DNA of 64,000 nucleotides from Gammaproteobacteria bacterium (GCA_029253585.1 JAQWZF010000018.1:248001-312000), one strand, 5' to 3'; positions 19,612 through 29,304 are shown, counted from the stretch's first letter. Numbers and translations are program-made. Notes: generated by a model from the letters alone, not told the origin.

Positions 19612-20688
19612 ATGAAGAATATGAATCTCTTATTTAAAACCCTCGCCGCAGGATTGGGGGCGCTTCTCTGCAGCGCCGCCATGGCTCAGGCTGATGCCGA
19701 CGTCAGTGCGAATTATTTCTTCCTGGACCGACCGGAGTCTACGAAGTATGCAGTGATTCTGGCAGGTCCCACGGTAGGTGAAGAGAACAAGTCACAGTTC
19801 CGTCAGTGGGCTTTCTCGCTGCACGACATCTTGGCCAGAGACTATGGTTATAGCTCCGACACGATTTCATTGCTGTATGACCGCGGCGAAGTTGAAGGCT
19901 CAGGTACCGAACGAATAGATGCTGCCTGTGATTTGCAGGAAATCGAGGCAGAGCTGGCGCGGCTGCAATCGGTAGTGAAGACGGGCGATCAAATTACAAT
20001 CTACTTGATCGGTCACGGAAGTGGTTCGGATGAGGAATCGAAGTTCAACATAGTCGGGCCAGATATTACCGGTATCCAATTTGCAGCGATGTTGGATGTA
20101 TTTGATCAGCAGGACATGATTATAGTCAACACGACCTCGGCGAGTTACGGATTCTCCGCCTCCTTATCCGGTGAGGGTCGTGTCGTTGTTTCTTCTACTC
20201 GTTCCTCCTCGGAAAAATTTGATCCTGTGTTCTCGAATTATTTCATCGAAGCTCTGGATAACCGCAACGGAGATCGAGATAAGAATAATCGTGTGTCGAT
20301 ATTGGAGGCGTTTAACTACGCAAAGAGTAACGTCGAAGAATTCTATGAAGAACAGGGCAGGTTGGCGTCGGAACATGCGGGCCTGGACGACAATGGTGAT
20401 GCGCTGTTCAGCCTGAATCCGACCACGGCGGAAATCGATGGCAGGCTGGCTGAGATAGCCTATATAGATAACTTGGTAGATGACACGGTTGGTTTATCAG
20501 CCGAGGCGATTCGTCTCAAGAGCCGCATGCAAGATTTAGAGCGTTCGGTTTTTATCTTGAGAGGGCGTAAGGCGGAATTCTTGGAAGATGACTATTGGCA
20601 GCAGCTGGAGGTCTTGCTTGTAGATCTGGCTAGAGCCACAGGACAATTCAATGAACAGGTTAATCCGGTTGAACAGAGTGAGCGATAA
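19612..20688 (+). CDS. Secreted C13-like caspase-fold protein, apparently without catalytic cysteine
   Basis: About 358 residues after an ATG at 19612 (a second ATG at 19621 is possible). A signal peptide (about 1-25, ending AAMAQA) is followed by a caspase/legumain-type fold: YAVILAGP, the strand and histidine loop ITIYLIGHGSG (His135), then the strand MIIVNTTSASYGF, where active C13 peptidases have a cysteine (E-A-C-E-S type). Here that position is Thr/Ser (about 174-177). The only other cysteines are at 20 (signal peptide) and 106, away from the site. The downstream EHAGLDDNGDALFSLNP segment is typical of bacterial C13-like proteins. It is therefore likely to be a pseudo-protease or to work with a Thr/Ser. 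It overlaps no neighbour and ends 4 nt before the TPR-peptidase gene. Confidence 0.75.
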   Translation: MKNMNLLFKTLAAGLGALLCSAAMAQADADVSANYFFLDRPESTKYAVILAGPTVGEENKSQFRQWAFSLHDILARDYGYSSDTISLLYDRGEVEGSGTERIDAACDLQEIEAELARLQSVVKTGDQITIYLIGHGSGSDEESKFNIVGPDITGIQFAAMLDVFDQQDMIIVNTTSASYGFSASLSGEGRVVVSSTRSSSEKFDPVFSNYFIEALDNRNGDRDKNNRVSILEAFNYAKSNVEEFYEEQGRLASEHAGLDDNGDALFSLNPTTAEIDGRLAEIAYIDNLVDDTVGLSAEAIRLKSRMQDLERSVFILRGRKAEFLEDDYWQQLEVLLVDLARATGQFNEQVNPVEQSER

Positions 20689-20692
20689 GCAT

Positions 20693-23377
20693 ATGGCGAA
20701 GAAATATTGTATAGCCGCCGTTTTCTTGCTGGCGGGTCTGGGTTTCAATGCCTCGGCACAGGATTCACCGCAGACGAATACCGGAGAGTCTCCGTTGTTT
20801 CGCGGCGAACAATTATTGATGACGGGGTCCTATGCCGCGGCTACAGACATCTTTCAGATGGCGGATGGTCTGGATCGCAATGAGGGGTTGGTGGGAGCAA
20901 GTAAAGCCTTCGCGATGATGGGTAACTATCAGGAGGCCGTGAGCGTTGTAGAAGCTGCGATAGAAGACGATGAACATGCCCGTTTTCCATTGCTCAGCAC
21001 ACAGCTCGCCGAAATCAAACGTGCGGTAGGCGAGTCGCAAGAGGCGCTGCGGATCTTGGAGGCAGTAGTGCTAGGTCTGGCGGACCCACCTGTGCGCACA
21101 CTGGTGCAATACGGCGGCCTGCTCGACTTCGTAGGTCAGAAGCAACTTGCTGTTTCTGTATTGGATCAGGCAGTGCAGCGTTATAACAATGGATTGGTGT
21201 TCGCCTCTGAAGATGTTGCCATGGTGGCGCTGGCAAGTTGGCTGTTGGGGAATTTCCATGATGCGAATAGTTTGTTTAGCGAAGCTACACGAGCTAACCC
21301 GAACAACCTGGAAGCACACACGCTATGGGGCGACCTCTTCCTCGAAAAATACAATGCCTCCGATGCAGAGCGCTCTTATCAGGAGGCCTTGGATGTAAAT
21401 GGCCGTTATGTACCAGCTCTTGTTGGTATCGCAAACGTTGTTGGTGATGAACGAGCGCTTCAGCGCGCTCTTGCGATAAACCCAAACTCTATTCCGGCCA
21501 TGGAGACCTACGGCCAGTTATTGATGCTCAACGGAAGAGAAGATGAAGCGATGGACTATTTCGAGCGTGTGCTTGCGCTTAATCCGGAGTCATTAAAGAC
21601 GCTGAGCGTACTGGCATCGAAGGCGGCGCTAGAAGAGCGCAGCGATGCGTATGCGGACTATCTTGCGCAAGTAGAGGCTTTCAGTCCTAACAATCCTATA
21701 TTTCTGGGTAATGTTGCAGATACCTTCGGCAACAACTACCTGTTCGACGAAGCTGTTGAATTTGCGCGGGCGGCTATCGCGGCAGATTCCCAGTACTGGC
21801 AGGGATACACTCTCCTTGGAAGTAACCTGATTCGCCTGGGCGAAGAGGAAGAGGGTAAAGCCAATCTCGAGATCGGTTACGAGAACGATCCTTTCAATGT
21901 TATGACTTCCAATATGTTGAAAGTTTTTGATACTCTGGAAACCTATACGACGCAGGAGAGTGCGCACTTCAAGGTTCACATGAGCCAGAACGATGCAGAC
22001 ATTCTCTGGCCCTATCTAGAACCACTGTTAGAGGAAGGCTGGGACACGTTAACGGCCAAATATGGCTTCGAGCCCGAAGGGCCTATCCTTATTGAAGTAT
22101 TCGAAAAATCGGAAGATTTCGCCGTGCGCTCTGTGGGGCTTCCGGATATAGGGCCTCTGGTCGGAATCTGTTTCGGCAAGGTGATTACACTGATATCGCC
22201 CGACACCCTTGCAGCGAATTGGCAGGAGATAGTCTGGCATGAGTTCATGCATGTAATTACTCTGCAGATGACAGGTAATCGCATGCCGCGTTGGCTCTCC
22301 GAAGGCATCTCGGTCTATGAAGAGCGTGAAGGCAGGCCTTACTGGGGCCGAAGTCAGGGGCTGGACCTGGTTCGCGCCGCAGAGCAAGACAAATTACTCC
22401 ATGTAGCTGATCTTAATTCTGGATTCTCCGGCGCCCGAAACAGCGCCGATCTGGGTTTTGCCTACTTTCAGGCCTACCTGGTGGTTGACTATATCGCCGA
22501 CGAATACGGCTTCGAGAAGCTGGTCGAACTGGTCGATCAATATGGGTTTATTAAAGAAGATGACCAGCGTTTCGACGAGGTATTCGATCTAAGCCTTGAT
22601 CAGTTCGACGATGGCTTTAGGAATTGGATCGATCGCCGTGTCGCTGAGATCAATGTCTATGTGCATAAAGAAGATGTGCCAGATGAAGGCGATGGTCATG
22701 GCCATGGGGTGCGTGAAAATTCCAGTGCGATTCTGGCAGAACTCTATAACAACGCATCACTCAAGCAACATATGCGCGCACGTATCGAAGAGAACGACAG
22801 GGATTTCCAAGCCTACCTACAGTTGGGCATTGTTCTGTTCAAAGAAGAAAATTTCTTCGAGGCAAAGCAGTACTTGAATCAGGCCTATGAATTGCTTCCA
22901 TCCTATACCGGCTATCCCAGTCCTCCTCTAGTGTTGTCTCAGATCTATGAGCAAGAAGGCAACCGCGAGGCGCAGCTAGGGCAATTGGAAATATTGCTGG
23001 AGAATCTGCAACACGATTACGGTTCCGCTGTGCTCCTGGCTGAATCGGCATTGGAGGGCGGCGATTTCGAGCGTGCCGAATACTATATCGACCGCGCAAT
23101 TCAGGTAGATCCCTATCGCGCAGATGTGCATCAGTTGAAGGCCAGCTACGCAGAGACCATTGGCGATAGTCAGTTGGCCGTTACCGAGTATGAGGTGCTC
23201 CTTAAACTTGAAATAAACGATCCGGCAGAGGCGCAGACAAACCTTGCGGAGGCTTACCTGCGCAACGGACAGACCCTGGAGGCGAAGGAAAACGTCTTGC
23301 GGGCACTGGAAACTGCACCTAGCTATCAGCGTGCGCAGAGAATACTGCTGCAATCTATCGACGGGGACTCGGATTAA
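20693..23377 (+). CDS. Exported TPR protein with gluzincin (peptidase MA-like) site
   Basis: About 894 residues. The ATG at 20693 gives a clean signal peptide (MAKKYCIAAVFLLAGLGFNASAQ less its last residues); the frame is open to an ATG at 20651 inside the preceding gene. The N-terminal half (about 30-420) is a run of TPR helices (EAMDYFERVLALNPES and similar). The middle domain has the zinc motif HEFMH (516-520) and the third ligand Glu537 in WLSEG, the peptidase MA/gluzincin pattern. A His-rich patch (DGHGHG, near 670) precedes a second TPR block (about 700-890). It is probably a periplasmic metallopeptidase with large protein-binding arms. The substrate is unknown. Confidence 0.8.
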   Translation: MAKKYCIAAVFLLAGLGFNASAQDSPQTNTGESPLFRGEQLLMTGSYAAATDIFQMADGLDRNEGLVGASKAFAMMGNYQEAVSVVEAAIEDDEHARFPLLSTQLAEIKRAVGESQEALRILEAVVLGLADPPVRTLVQYGGLLDFVGQKQLAVSVLDQAVQRYNNGLVFASEDVAMVALASWLLGNFHDANSLFSEATRANPNNLEAHTLWGDLFLEKYNASDAERSYQEALDVNGRYVPALVGIANVVGDERALQRALAINPNSIPAMETYGQLLMLNGREDEAMDYFERVLALNPESLKTLSVLASKAALEERSDAYADYLAQVEAFSPNNPIFLGNVADTFGNNYLFDEAVEFARAAIAADSQYWQGYTLLGSNLIRLGEEEEGKANLEIGYENDPFNVMTSNMLKVFDTLETYTTQESAHFKVHMSQNDADILWPYLEPLLEEGWDTLTAKYGFEPEGPILIEVFEKSEDFAVRSVGLPDIGPLVGICFGKVITLISPDTLAANWQEIVWHEFMHVITLQMTGNRMPRWLSEGISVYEEREGRPYWGRSQGLDLVRAAEQDKLLHVADLNSGFSGARNSADLGFAYFQAYLVVDYIADEYGFEKLVELVDQYGFIKEDDQRFDEVFDLSLDQFDDGFRNWIDRRVAEINVYVHKEDVPDEGDGHGHGVRENSSAILAELYNNASLKQHMRARIEENDRDFQAYLQLGIVLFKEENFFEAKQYLNQAYELLPSYTGYPSPPLVLSQIYEQEGNREAQLGQLEILLENLQHDYGSAVLLAESALEGGDFERAEYYIDRAIQVDPYRADVHQLKASYAETIGDSQLAVTEYEVLLKLEINDPAEAQTNLAEAYLRNGQTLEAKENVLRALETAPSYQRAQRILLQSIDGDSD

Positions 23378-23378
23378 A

Positions 23379-24218
23379 TTGACGAATCTTAAGCCACTCT
23401 TATTGCTTGTATCTGGTGTTTTACTGCTTGCCCAGTCGCCTGCAGTTGCTCAGGTATTCGATTTTGGCAATGATGAGGACCCTGCCATCTATGGCGACGA
23501 GATAACCGATTTTCAGTGGATACGCGGCCAGTACACAAATCACGCGGGCGGAGCCAGAGGTGGTTACGGCATGCGTCGTCGCGGTGGATGGTGGGATACG
23601 GACTATCCCGATTCCGATGAGAATTTTTTGCGTGGCGTACAGCGCTACACCAATGTCGATACGAATCCAGGTAATCACAAGTTTATCGAGCTTACCAACC
23701 CTGAGTTGTTCGAGAATATATTCCTCTACATGAACTGGAAGAGGGTGCCTATAGGTTCGTCCTATAGCGGTCCTAATTTTGCGCCTGCAGAGATCGAGGC
23801 ATTACGCGAATTCATGTTTCGTGGCGGCTTTGTCATGGTTGACGACTTCTGGGGTCAGCCCCATCTCGATGATATGTTTATGGAAATGGGCAAGATATTT
23901 CCAGAGCGCGAGATTGTTAAACTAAATAATACACATGAGATATTTCATGTGTTCTTCGATATAGACGAGGTGGCTCAGGTTCCTGGTCGCATGGTGACCT
24001 GGGATTTCGGTGGTTTTATGAAGCTCGATGACCCCAGCTACCCACCGGAAGTCTATGCGGTCTTGGACGATGACGGTCGTGTCATGATGGTGGCAAATTA
24101 TAATACCGACCTCGGTGATGGTTGGGAGCATACCTTCTATAAGGGTTATCCGACAAAGTCTACGAACGATGCTTACAAGATAGGTATCAATTTTCTAATC
24201 TATGCGTTTAGCCATTAG
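23379..24218 (+). CDS. Exported DUF4159 domain protein
   Basis: About 279 residues. No ATG fits; a TTG at 23379, one base after the previous stop, gives a good signal peptide (TNLKPLLLLVSGVLLLAQ, cleavage near AVAQ). The DUF4159 domain follows, with a FIELTNPELFENIFLYMN strand-helix, the GGFVMVDDFWGQPH segment and LNNTHEIFHVFFD. DUF4159 has an amidotransferase-like fold and is usually encoded with MoxR, DUF58 and BatA. Between signal peptide and domain there is a Gly/Arg-rich patch (GGARGGYGMRRRGGWW). It ends this tight run of five genes; MoxR follows after a 127-nt gap. Confidence 0.82.
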   Translation: MTNLKPLLLLVSGVLLLAQSPAVAQVFDFGNDEDPAIYGDEITDFQWIRGQYTNHAGGARGGYGMRRRGGWWDTDYPDSDENFLRGVQRYTNVDTNPGNHKFIELTNPELFENIFLYMNWKRVPIGSSYSGPNFAPAEIEALREFMFRGGFVMVDDFWGQPHLDDMFMEMGKIFPEREIVKLNNTHEIFHVFFDIDEVAQVPGRMVTWDFGGFMKLDDPSYPPEVYAVLDDDGRVMMVANYNTDLGDGWEHTFYKGYPTKSTNDAYKIGINFLIYAFSH

Positions 24219-24345
24219 TTATCTCCAGGGCATTGACCTGACGCAACGGTCGCAGAATAAAAGCAGTTATAAAGTTAACTGTAATCGCAAATACAAATAC
24301 TAGTATAAATAGAACAATTGAATAATCGGAAGACAGGACTTAGAC

Positions 24346-25395
24346 ATGACAGACATTGAAGAAACAGTAACAGACTCCATCGAGGCTGCTCCAATCGACA
24401 TTACAGATGACCTGACCCTGGTTAAGAAGATGCAGGATGGTCGCGATCAGATTGTCGCCGAGATTCAGAAGGTTATTATCGGTCAGGTAGATGTTATCGA
24501 TGAATTGTTAATCGCTCTGTTCGCTGGAGGTCACTGCCTGATCACCGGTGTTCCCGGTCTGGCAAAGACGCTTCTAATCAAGACAGTCGCCGATATTCTT
24601 CAGGTCGATTTCAGTAGGATACAGTTCACGCCGGACCTGATGCCGGCTGACGTGGTGGGTGCGGAGATCGTTGAGGAGAAGGACGGTAACCGTGTTCTCA
24701 AGTTCGTCAAAGGCCCAATCTTTACCAACATCCTTCTAGCGGATGAGATTAACAGAACGCCACCCAAGACGCAGTCTTCGCTGTTGGAGGCGATGGAAGA
24801 ACGACAGGTCACGGCTGCCGGGGTCACTCATCCTATGTCGGCACCATTTTTCGTACTAGCCACGCAGAATCCGATAGAGCTAGAGGGAACCTATCCACTG
24901 CCCGAGGCTCAACTCGACCGCTTCATGTTTAAGATTGAACTTGGATATCTCACGGAAGAAGAGGAGGTGAAAGTGGTGAGTAGCACCACGCAGACGAATG
25001 ACACGGCTCTGAGCCATCCGTTAAGTGGGGAGGATATCCTCGAATTTCAACGTATAGCGCGACAGGTTCCAGCTGCAGAGGCTGTTATTCAATACGCGGT
25101 CAGGCTAGTGCATGCGACGCGGCCGCAGTCCGAGAACGCTCCACAGTTCATTAAAGACTGGGTGAGTTGGGGGGCAGGTATTCGTGCCTCTCAGAACCTA
25201 ATTCTGGCGGGGAAGGTAAGGGCGCTGTTACTCGGTCGCTATAATGTGTCCTACGGCGATGTGCGCGCACTCGCCCCCTCTGTGTTGCGTCATAGGGTCT
25301 TACTGAATTTTCATGCCGAGGCAGAACGAATTACGACCGACGATGTGGTCAAGCGCCTGCTCGATGAAGTGCCCGAGCCGACTTCGAATCTATAA
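24346..25395 (+). CDS. MoxR family AAA+ ATPase
   Basis: A 349-residue cytoplasmic ATPase of the MoxR group, which acts as a chaperone for the maturation or metal loading of partner proteins with VWA domains. Walker A is GVPGLAKT (68-75), Walker B NILLADEIN (128-136), sensor 1 is in ATQNPIE (Asn175), and the arginine region is QLDRFMF (189-195). A 40-residue acidic N-terminal tail precedes the core. It starts 127 nt after the DUF4159 gene, the only real gap in the cluster, so a second promoter is possible; a TATAAA at 24304-24309 is a weak candidate. The DUF58 gene follows after 34 nt. Confidence 0.93.
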   Translation: MTDIEETVTDSIEAAPIDITDDLTLVKKMQDGRDQIVAEIQKVIIGQVDVIDELLIALFAGGHCLITGVPGLAKTLLIKTVADILQVDFSRIQFTPDLMPADVVGAEIVEEKDGNRVLKFVKGPIFTNILLADEINRTPPKTQSSLLEAMEERQVTAAGVTHPMSAPFFVLATQNPIELEGTYPLPEAQLDRFMFKIELGYLTEEEEVKVVSSTTQTNDTALSHPLSGEDILEFQRIARQVPAAEAVIQYAVRLVHATRPQSENAPQFIKDWVSWGAGIRASQNLILAGKVRALLLGRYNVSYGDVRALAPSVLRHRVLLNFHAEAERITTDDVVKRLLDEVPEPTSNL

Positions 25396-25429
25396 TTGCC
25401 TTGATTGATCATCGAAAAACGGAACAGTA

Positions 25430-26323
25430 ATGTCTGACTCGCTAAATTTTCTAGACCCTTCAGTCCTCGCTGGGCTCGATAATATCGAGCTTAGAGCTCG
25501 AGTGGTCGTAGAAGGTTTCCTTTCGGGCCTGCACAGAAGTCCAAATCGAGGTTTTAGCCCCGAATTTAATGACTACCGTCACTACTACCGCGGCGACGAT
25601 ATGAGGCATATAGACTGGAAGCTATATGCACGAAGCGAAAAGTTTTATATCAAGCAGTATGAGGACGAAACGAATGTTCGCTGCATGGTTGTACTGGATA
25701 CCAGTGCTTCCATGTCTTATTCCTCGGGAGAAACGAGTAAGCTGGACTATGGTATTACACTGGCCTCAGCCTTAGCCTATTTTATCAATAGGCAACGCGA
25801 CGCAGTCGGTTTGATTACTTTCGATGACAAGGTTAACAACTATATTCCTGCGAAATGTAGGCAGCCACATTTGATGCAAATATTGCGAACCCTCGCTCAA
25901 ATTAAGCCGGGAAAGAAAACCGACTCAGTGAAGCCCTTGATCGACTTGGCAGCCTCGCTAAATAAAAAGAGTATGGTCATTCTGATTACGGATATGCTCG
26001 ATGACGAAGACCGGCTGATAAAAACTCTACAGAATTTGCGAGGAATGGGTAACGACGTCATAGTTTTCCATGTGATGGACGATGCTGAGCTGAATTTTAC
26101 TTTCAACGAGGCATCAGAGTTTGTGGATATGGAAAGCGATGAGAGCTTCATCACTACTCCGGCAGCCATTCGCAAAGCCTATCTTGAGAACCTCAATGAG
26201 TTTCTCGCCTTCTGTAAGAAGCAGTGTCAGCGTAGTGGTGTTGATTACTGTCTCATGAACACGTCAGAGCCCCTAGATGCGGCCCTGTCAGCCTATATGA
26301 GCAAACGAGCGAAGAGCTTCTAA
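25430..26323 (+). CDS. DUF58 domain protein with VWA fold
   Basis: A 297-residue protein. The DUF58 signature RHYYRGDDMRHIDWKLYAR (50-68) is intact, and the VWA metal site DTSAS (90-94) follows. No membrane segment is seen, so it is cytoplasmic, the likely direct partner of the adjacent MoxR ATPase. It ends exactly where the BatA-like gene starts (stop TAA then ATG), a translationally coupled arrangement. Confidence 0.92.
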   Translation: MSDSLNFLDPSVLAGLDNIELRARVVVEGFLSGLHRSPNRGFSPEFNDYRHYYRGDDMRHIDWKLYARSEKFYIKQYEDETNVRCMVVLDTSASMSYSSGETSKLDYGITLASALAYFINRQRDAVGLITFDDKVNNYIPAKCRQPHLMQILRTLAQIKPGKKTDSVKPLIDLAASLNKKSMVILITDMLDDEDRLIKTLQNLRGMGNDVIVFHVMDDAELNFTFNEASEFVDMESDESFITTPAAIRKAYLENLNEFLAFCKKQCQRSGVDYCLMNTSEPLDAALSAYMSKRAKSF

Positions 26324-28348
26324 ATGGTATTACTGACTCCTCTATTTCTAGTTGGTCTGTTGGCGGCGCTGATTCCTATAGCGATTCATCTTATTCGCAA
26401 GGAAAAACCGCCCAAGGTGATGTTCAGCACAATTCGTTTCCTTAAGAAAACCTCCAAGAAATTGATCCTGTTTCAACATATCCAACAGTGGTTGTTGTTA
26501 GCACTCAGATCGGCGGTTATTGCCTTGTTGGTCTTCGCCTTCGCGAGGCCACTGTTCGATCAGACGGTGGCGCGACTGCTTGATGCAGACCCCATGTCTG
26601 CGGTGATCATGCTCGATCTCTCGATGAGCATGCGCTATGAGGATAATTTTGATCAGGCAAAACAGGAGGCTATCGACCTGCTTGCTGGAATGACCTCCGG
26701 TGACGAAGTTGCCTTGATAGCGTTCTCGAACTCTGCCGATGTGGTGCGCGAGCTGAGTACCGATATCGATAGCGTCAGATCACTTATCAATAGCTTCGAC
26801 GAGCCAGGCTATGGCACTACGCGTTATATGTCTAATCTACGTCTAGCCGATCAACTGCTTGAAGCCTCGCGCTATGAAAATCGCGCGGTTTATCTGATTA
26901 GTGATTTTCAGGATATCGCTCTGAATGATTCTGAGGAGGGCTGGAAGCTTTCTCCGGGCACTGCTTTTAATACCATAGATGTAGCGGCGCTGGAGAGTAG
27001 CAATCTTGTGCTAACCGATGTGAGATCCCCCGAACAACTCCTAGAAGATGCGGCCGAGCAGCAAATTTTAGCTCGAGTGCGCTCTACCGGTACTCTGTAC
27101 TTAGAGCAGGGCGATGTTAGCCTCTATGTTGATGGGGATTTAATCGAGCGGGTGGCTGTCGATCTGGCAGATCGTTCGGAGCAAGTAGTCACTTTCTCAG
27201 CCAACTTTGACGCACAGGGAACGTACACGGGTGAGGTGCGGGTGAGTGGCGATAATTTTGCTGTCGATAATTCCTATTTCTTTACGGTTGATGTCTTGCC
27301 AAAGATTCGCGTGTTGTTAGTCAACGGCGAGGCATCAGACGATTGGTTCGATGATGAAGGGCACTGGTTTGGTCTCGCTGTGAGCAGTGCGGCGCAGTCA
27401 CCTTTCGTATTGCAGACAATTGAGCCTGGCGAGCTTAGCATGACCAGTTTGCGACAGTCCGATGTTGCTGTACTACTGAATGTTGGAGATCTTAGCGGCG
27501 GCCAGGCGGCTGCGCTCACTAGCTATGTTCGAGAGGGCGGTAGCCTGCTATTGGCACCTGCAGACAGAGTGACGCCTGAGGTTTTCAATCGACAATTCGC
27601 CGAGATAGCGCCTGCTATCATTCAAAGCAGGGGACAGCTCGGGCTCGATGATTATCTGGTTATAGCTGATTTTGATCGTCGTCATCCAATACTGAGCTCT
27701 CTTGGCAGCGACTGGTCAGCCCGGTTTCAGAATCACTGGTCGTTTTTAGCCGATGAAGACGCTGATGTGCTGATGCAATTCGATAATACCGAACCGGCTC
27801 TTCTAGAGCGTAGTGTGGGCCAGGGTAAGGTGATCCAGTTTGCCTCATCACTGGACCTGGAGTGGAATAACCTCGCGCTACAGGGTCTGTTCCTGCCCTT
27901 CGTGCATGAAACGCTCAGACACTTGGTGCAGCAGAACCCAAAGCAGCGAGCCTATCAGGTTGGGGATAGTCTGGATCTAGACCCCTTGGGAGTGGCTCAA
28001 TCCATCGAGGCTACTGACGCAGCCGGAAGCGCCATTCAATTCGCCAACAATAATTTTGTAGCCACGGCGACTACCCCAGGTATGATCAACGCGAGTATTG
28101 ACGGTAATTTGGTCAGCTTCGCGGTAAATGGCATACCCGAGGAATCGAATTTCAGTCGTACTCCGGTCGCGAACCTGTATGACCAGATCATCAATCCCGA
28201 TACCGAGCCGAATCAATCTCGAGAGGTAAGAACGGCACAGCTGATAGAAGAATTGGAGCGGCCGCAACGAGTTTGGTGGTGGATTTTATGTCTGGTTATG
28301 CTTCTAATTCTTGCAGAATCGCTGATTGCCAATCGCACCTACCGTTAA
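26324..28348 (+). CDS. BatA-type VWA membrane protein
   Basis: A 674-residue protein beginning with the aerotolerance-regulator N-terminal helix (LTPLFLVGLLAALIPIAIHL, 4-23) and a second helix (about 56-75). A VWA domain with metal site DLSMS (98-102) follows, then an Ig-like region, a GATase-like domain (about 375-500, with VAVLLNVGDLSGGQ) lacking an obvious nucleophile, and a C-terminal helix (WWWILCLVMLLILAES, about 651-666). It has the same overall plan as the VWA protein encoded at 17294, and the two may pair in the membrane. It is the last gene of the tight cluster. Confidence 0.88.
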   Translation: MVLLTPLFLVGLLAALIPIAIHLIRKEKPPKVMFSTIRFLKKTSKKLILFQHIQQWLLLALRSAVIALLVFAFARPLFDQTVARLLDADPMSAVIMLDLSMSMRYEDNFDQAKQEAIDLLAGMTSGDEVALIAFSNSADVVRELSTDIDSVRSLINSFDEPGYGTTRYMSNLRLADQLLEASRYENRAVYLISDFQDIALNDSEEGWKLSPGTAFNTIDVAALESSNLVLTDVRSPEQLLEDAAEQQILARVRSTGTLYLEQGDVSLYVDGDLIERVAVDLADRSEQVVTFSANFDAQGTYTGEVRVSGDNFAVDNSYFFTVDVLPKIRVLLVNGEASDDWFDDEGHWFGLAVSSAAQSPFVLQTIEPGELSMTSLRQSDVAVLLNVGDLSGGQAAALTSYVREGGSLLLAPADRVTPEVFNRQFAEIAPAIIQSRGQLGLDDYLVIADFDRRHPILSSLGSDWSARFQNHWSFLADEDADVLMQFDNTEPALLERSVGQGKVIQFASSLDLEWNNLALQGLFLPFVHETLRHLVQQNPKQRAYQVGDSLDLDPLGVAQSIEATDAAGSAIQFANNNFVATATTPGMINASIDGNLVSFAVNGIPEESNFSRTPVANLYDQIINPDTEPNQSREVRTAQLIEELERPQRVWWWILCLVMLLILAESLIANRTYR

Positions 28349-28512
28349 CCGCAAAACCCCTCTAAATTCGAAGCCTTTTTAACTCTCTGTTATTAAAGGA
28401 TTTATAATTTATTTTTATCAAAAACTTTTGCGATTCTGTAAAATAAGTACCGAATCTGATTGAACATTGTATTTTTTTGCGCCATAGTATTTTTCATTAG
28501 TGGCGCAGAGTC

Positions 28513-29304
28513 ATGATGAAAATAGAGCAAGTGAAGCCAACAGATTATTCTTTCAATCCTCAACTACTAGCGACGCTGATCGCATCGCTAAGTATTGCAT
28601 TTTTTTCCAATATCACATTCGCTCAAGGGCTGTCAGTCATTATGACCGAGGACTTGGTGCCGTCTGTGGATCCCATTTCAAGGGTAATCACAGAACTCGA
28701 TACGGACTTTGGAGCCTACGATCAACGCCAGATAGAGCCGCTTCAAGACCTTGGCAGGCGGAGCCAATCGGCTGGCGACTTTCAGCAAGCCTTATCCTTT
28801 TTTAGGCAGGCTTTGCATGTATCCAGGGTTAATAAAGGGCTTTATCACGAATCTCAGATTTCTATCATCGATAGTATTATTTCCTCCGAAGTTGCCCTGA
28901 AGAATTGGGAAGAAGTGAATAATTATTATGCCTACCAGGAGCATCTCTACCTGCGGCTCTATGCCTCGGACGACCTGCGTCTCGAACAGGGGCTTAAGAA
29001 GATGAGTAATTGGCATATCACCGCCTTTAATGTGAACCTCGATGGGAATCGCATTCAGCATCTGCGGAAAGCCAACAAACTGTTTAAACTTAGGATGCGG
29101 GTGGCACAAAATACTCTGTCACTTGGAGATCCTCGTTTTTCGATGCTGGAGAAGAATATAAAAATCTGTGAGAGGGAACTTTTTCTCGCATCCGATCTCA
29201 ACCGCGAAATGCGACGTCGACACCCGCGACAGCAGGTAGATTCAAATCCTCGTAGACCCAGCTATAGTGAGAGCAAGGGTAGAGTCTTCGTCAGCGTAGA
29301 CTAG
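28513..29304 (+). CDS. Exported TPR-like protein of unknown function
   Basis: A 263-residue protein. An N-terminal hydrophobic segment (about 18-38, LLATLIASLSIAFFSNITFAQG) looks like a signal peptide with a long n-region. A TPR-type helix pair follows (LQDLGRRSQSAGDFQQALSF and the next helices), and the C-terminus is basic and disordered (EMRRRHPRQQVDSNPRR). There are two ATG codons at 28513 and 28516. It follows the MoxR-DUF58-BatA genes after a 164-nt AT-rich gap, so its link with them is uncertain. I do not recognise a specific family. Confidence 0.65.
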   Translation: MMKIEQVKPTDYSFNPQLLATLIASLSIAFFSNITFAQGLSVIMTEDLVPSVDPISRVITELDTDFGAYDQRQIEPLQDLGRRSQSAGDFQQALSFFRQALHVSRVNKGLYHESQISIIDSIISSEVALKNWEEVNNYYAYQEHLYLRLYASDDLRLEQGLKKMSNWHITAFNVNLDGNRIQHLRKANKLFKLRMRVAQNTLSLGDPRFSMLEKNIKICERELFLASDLNREMRRRHPRQQVDSNPRRPSYSESKGRVFVSVD

